DNA of 64,000 nt from an uncultured Robinsoniella sp. (GTDB taxonomy: Bacteria > Bacillota > Clostridia > Lachnospirales > Lachnospiraceae), in the NCBI GenBank assembly GCA_900540475.1, contig UQGG01000020.1, forward strand, positions 1 through 64,000. The letters are read 5' to 3'. The notes below the pieces were generated by a model. That model did not search any database. It was given only the letters and a program-made list of their open reading frames with translations, and was not told where the DNA came from. A program made the position numbers and the translations under genes. Shown one piece after another: positions 63,854 through 64,000 of this stretch; within the stretch, counting starts at the first letter, position 1, and each line of letters starts with the position of its first letter.

Positions 63854-64000
63854 ATGAAGATATTTGATAAAGATATATCGGATAAGGCAGCTTTGATAAT
63901 TTGTGATATTATTGAAAAATCTAAAAGGAAAATTATATTTAAAGAAAACACGGGGGGTAAATGTTTTGTTGATGTGAATGATCCTAAGATATACACAATT
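63854..64000 (+). CDS. Uncharacterised gene, 5' part only
   Basis: An ATG with AAAGGAGAG seven bases upstream opens 49 codons to the window edge: MKIFDKDISDKAALIICDII then EKSKRKIIFKENTGGKCFVD. The frame is open and protein-like. It is cut off, so no family can be given. The AT-rich 63653-63853 gap lies between it and the divergent gene before it. Confidence 0.5.
   Translation, partial: MKIFDKDISDKAALIICDIIEKSKRKIIFKENTGGKCFVDVNDPKIYTI

Overview
The window looks like chromosome from a low-GC gut Bacillota, most likely a Lachnospiraceae relative. The evidence is AT-rich DNA with strong GGAGG ribosome sites, sigma-A promoters, an IS66 element, a BMP-type nucleoside importer, a very large secreted sialidase, an ECF sigma/DUF4179 anti-sigma pair and a type I-B CRISPR-Cas locus. 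Species cannot be named from sequence alone. No rRNA or tRNA gene was seen.

Layout. 1-2221 is an IS66 element on the minus strand, cut by the window edge. 2.3-7.2 kb is worn-down accessory DNA: a small XRE regulator, a broken Arc-like gene, a membrane-anchored CxxC protein, gene scraps, an asparagine synthetase without its glutaminase nucleophile, and a broken AraC regulator. 7.5-9.9 kb encodes an unusual protein with nine zinc-ribbon repeats around a Vsr/PD-(D/E)XK-like nuclease. 10.2-12.2 kb holds an RnfC-like iron-sulfur protein coupled to a four-helix membrane protein, behind a promoter overlapped by a palindromic operator. 12.6-16.8 kb carries regulators: diguanylate cyclase, TetR plus alpha/beta hydrolase, and a MerR-type protein.

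17.4-30.4 kb is a catabolic cluster: two paralogous GntR/UTRA regulators, a nucleoside ABC importer, a cysteine hydrolase, a PfkB kinase, a nucleoside phosphorylase, a BtpA-like TIM barrel, an iron-type alcohol dehydrogenase, a TrpA-like lyase and a VOC protein. Together they suggest uptake and breakdown of an unusual nucleoside, with steps beyond ordinary salvage. 31.3-47.7 kb is the type I-B CRISPR-Cas locus: array 1 (about 54 repeats), cas6-cas8b-cas7-cas5, a terminator and a dispersed repeat, cas3-cas4-cas1-cas2, then array 2 (about 46 repeats). Both arrays share repeat, orientation and leader promoter.

47.8-50.0 kb is aspS behind a leader RNA with a chain of overlapping alternative hairpins ending in an intrinsic terminator. 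50.4-59.0 kb is one 2.86-kilo-residue secreted sialidase with an SGNH esterase domain. It is followed by an ECF sigma factor and its DUF4179 partner. guaA follows, in a form lacking almost the whole glutaminase domain. The window ends with an unidentified minus-strand gene and the start of a plus-strand gene.

A dispersed element of about 160 bp with near-palindromic ends (AGAGCGTGTTT...AAACACGCTCT) occurs five times, including inside the cas locus and twice in the catabolic cluster. Most promising novelties: the catabolic cluster with its TrpA-like and BtpA-like enzymes, the zinc-ribbon nuclease, the aspS leader, and the two amidotransferases that independently lack a glutaminase nucleophile.
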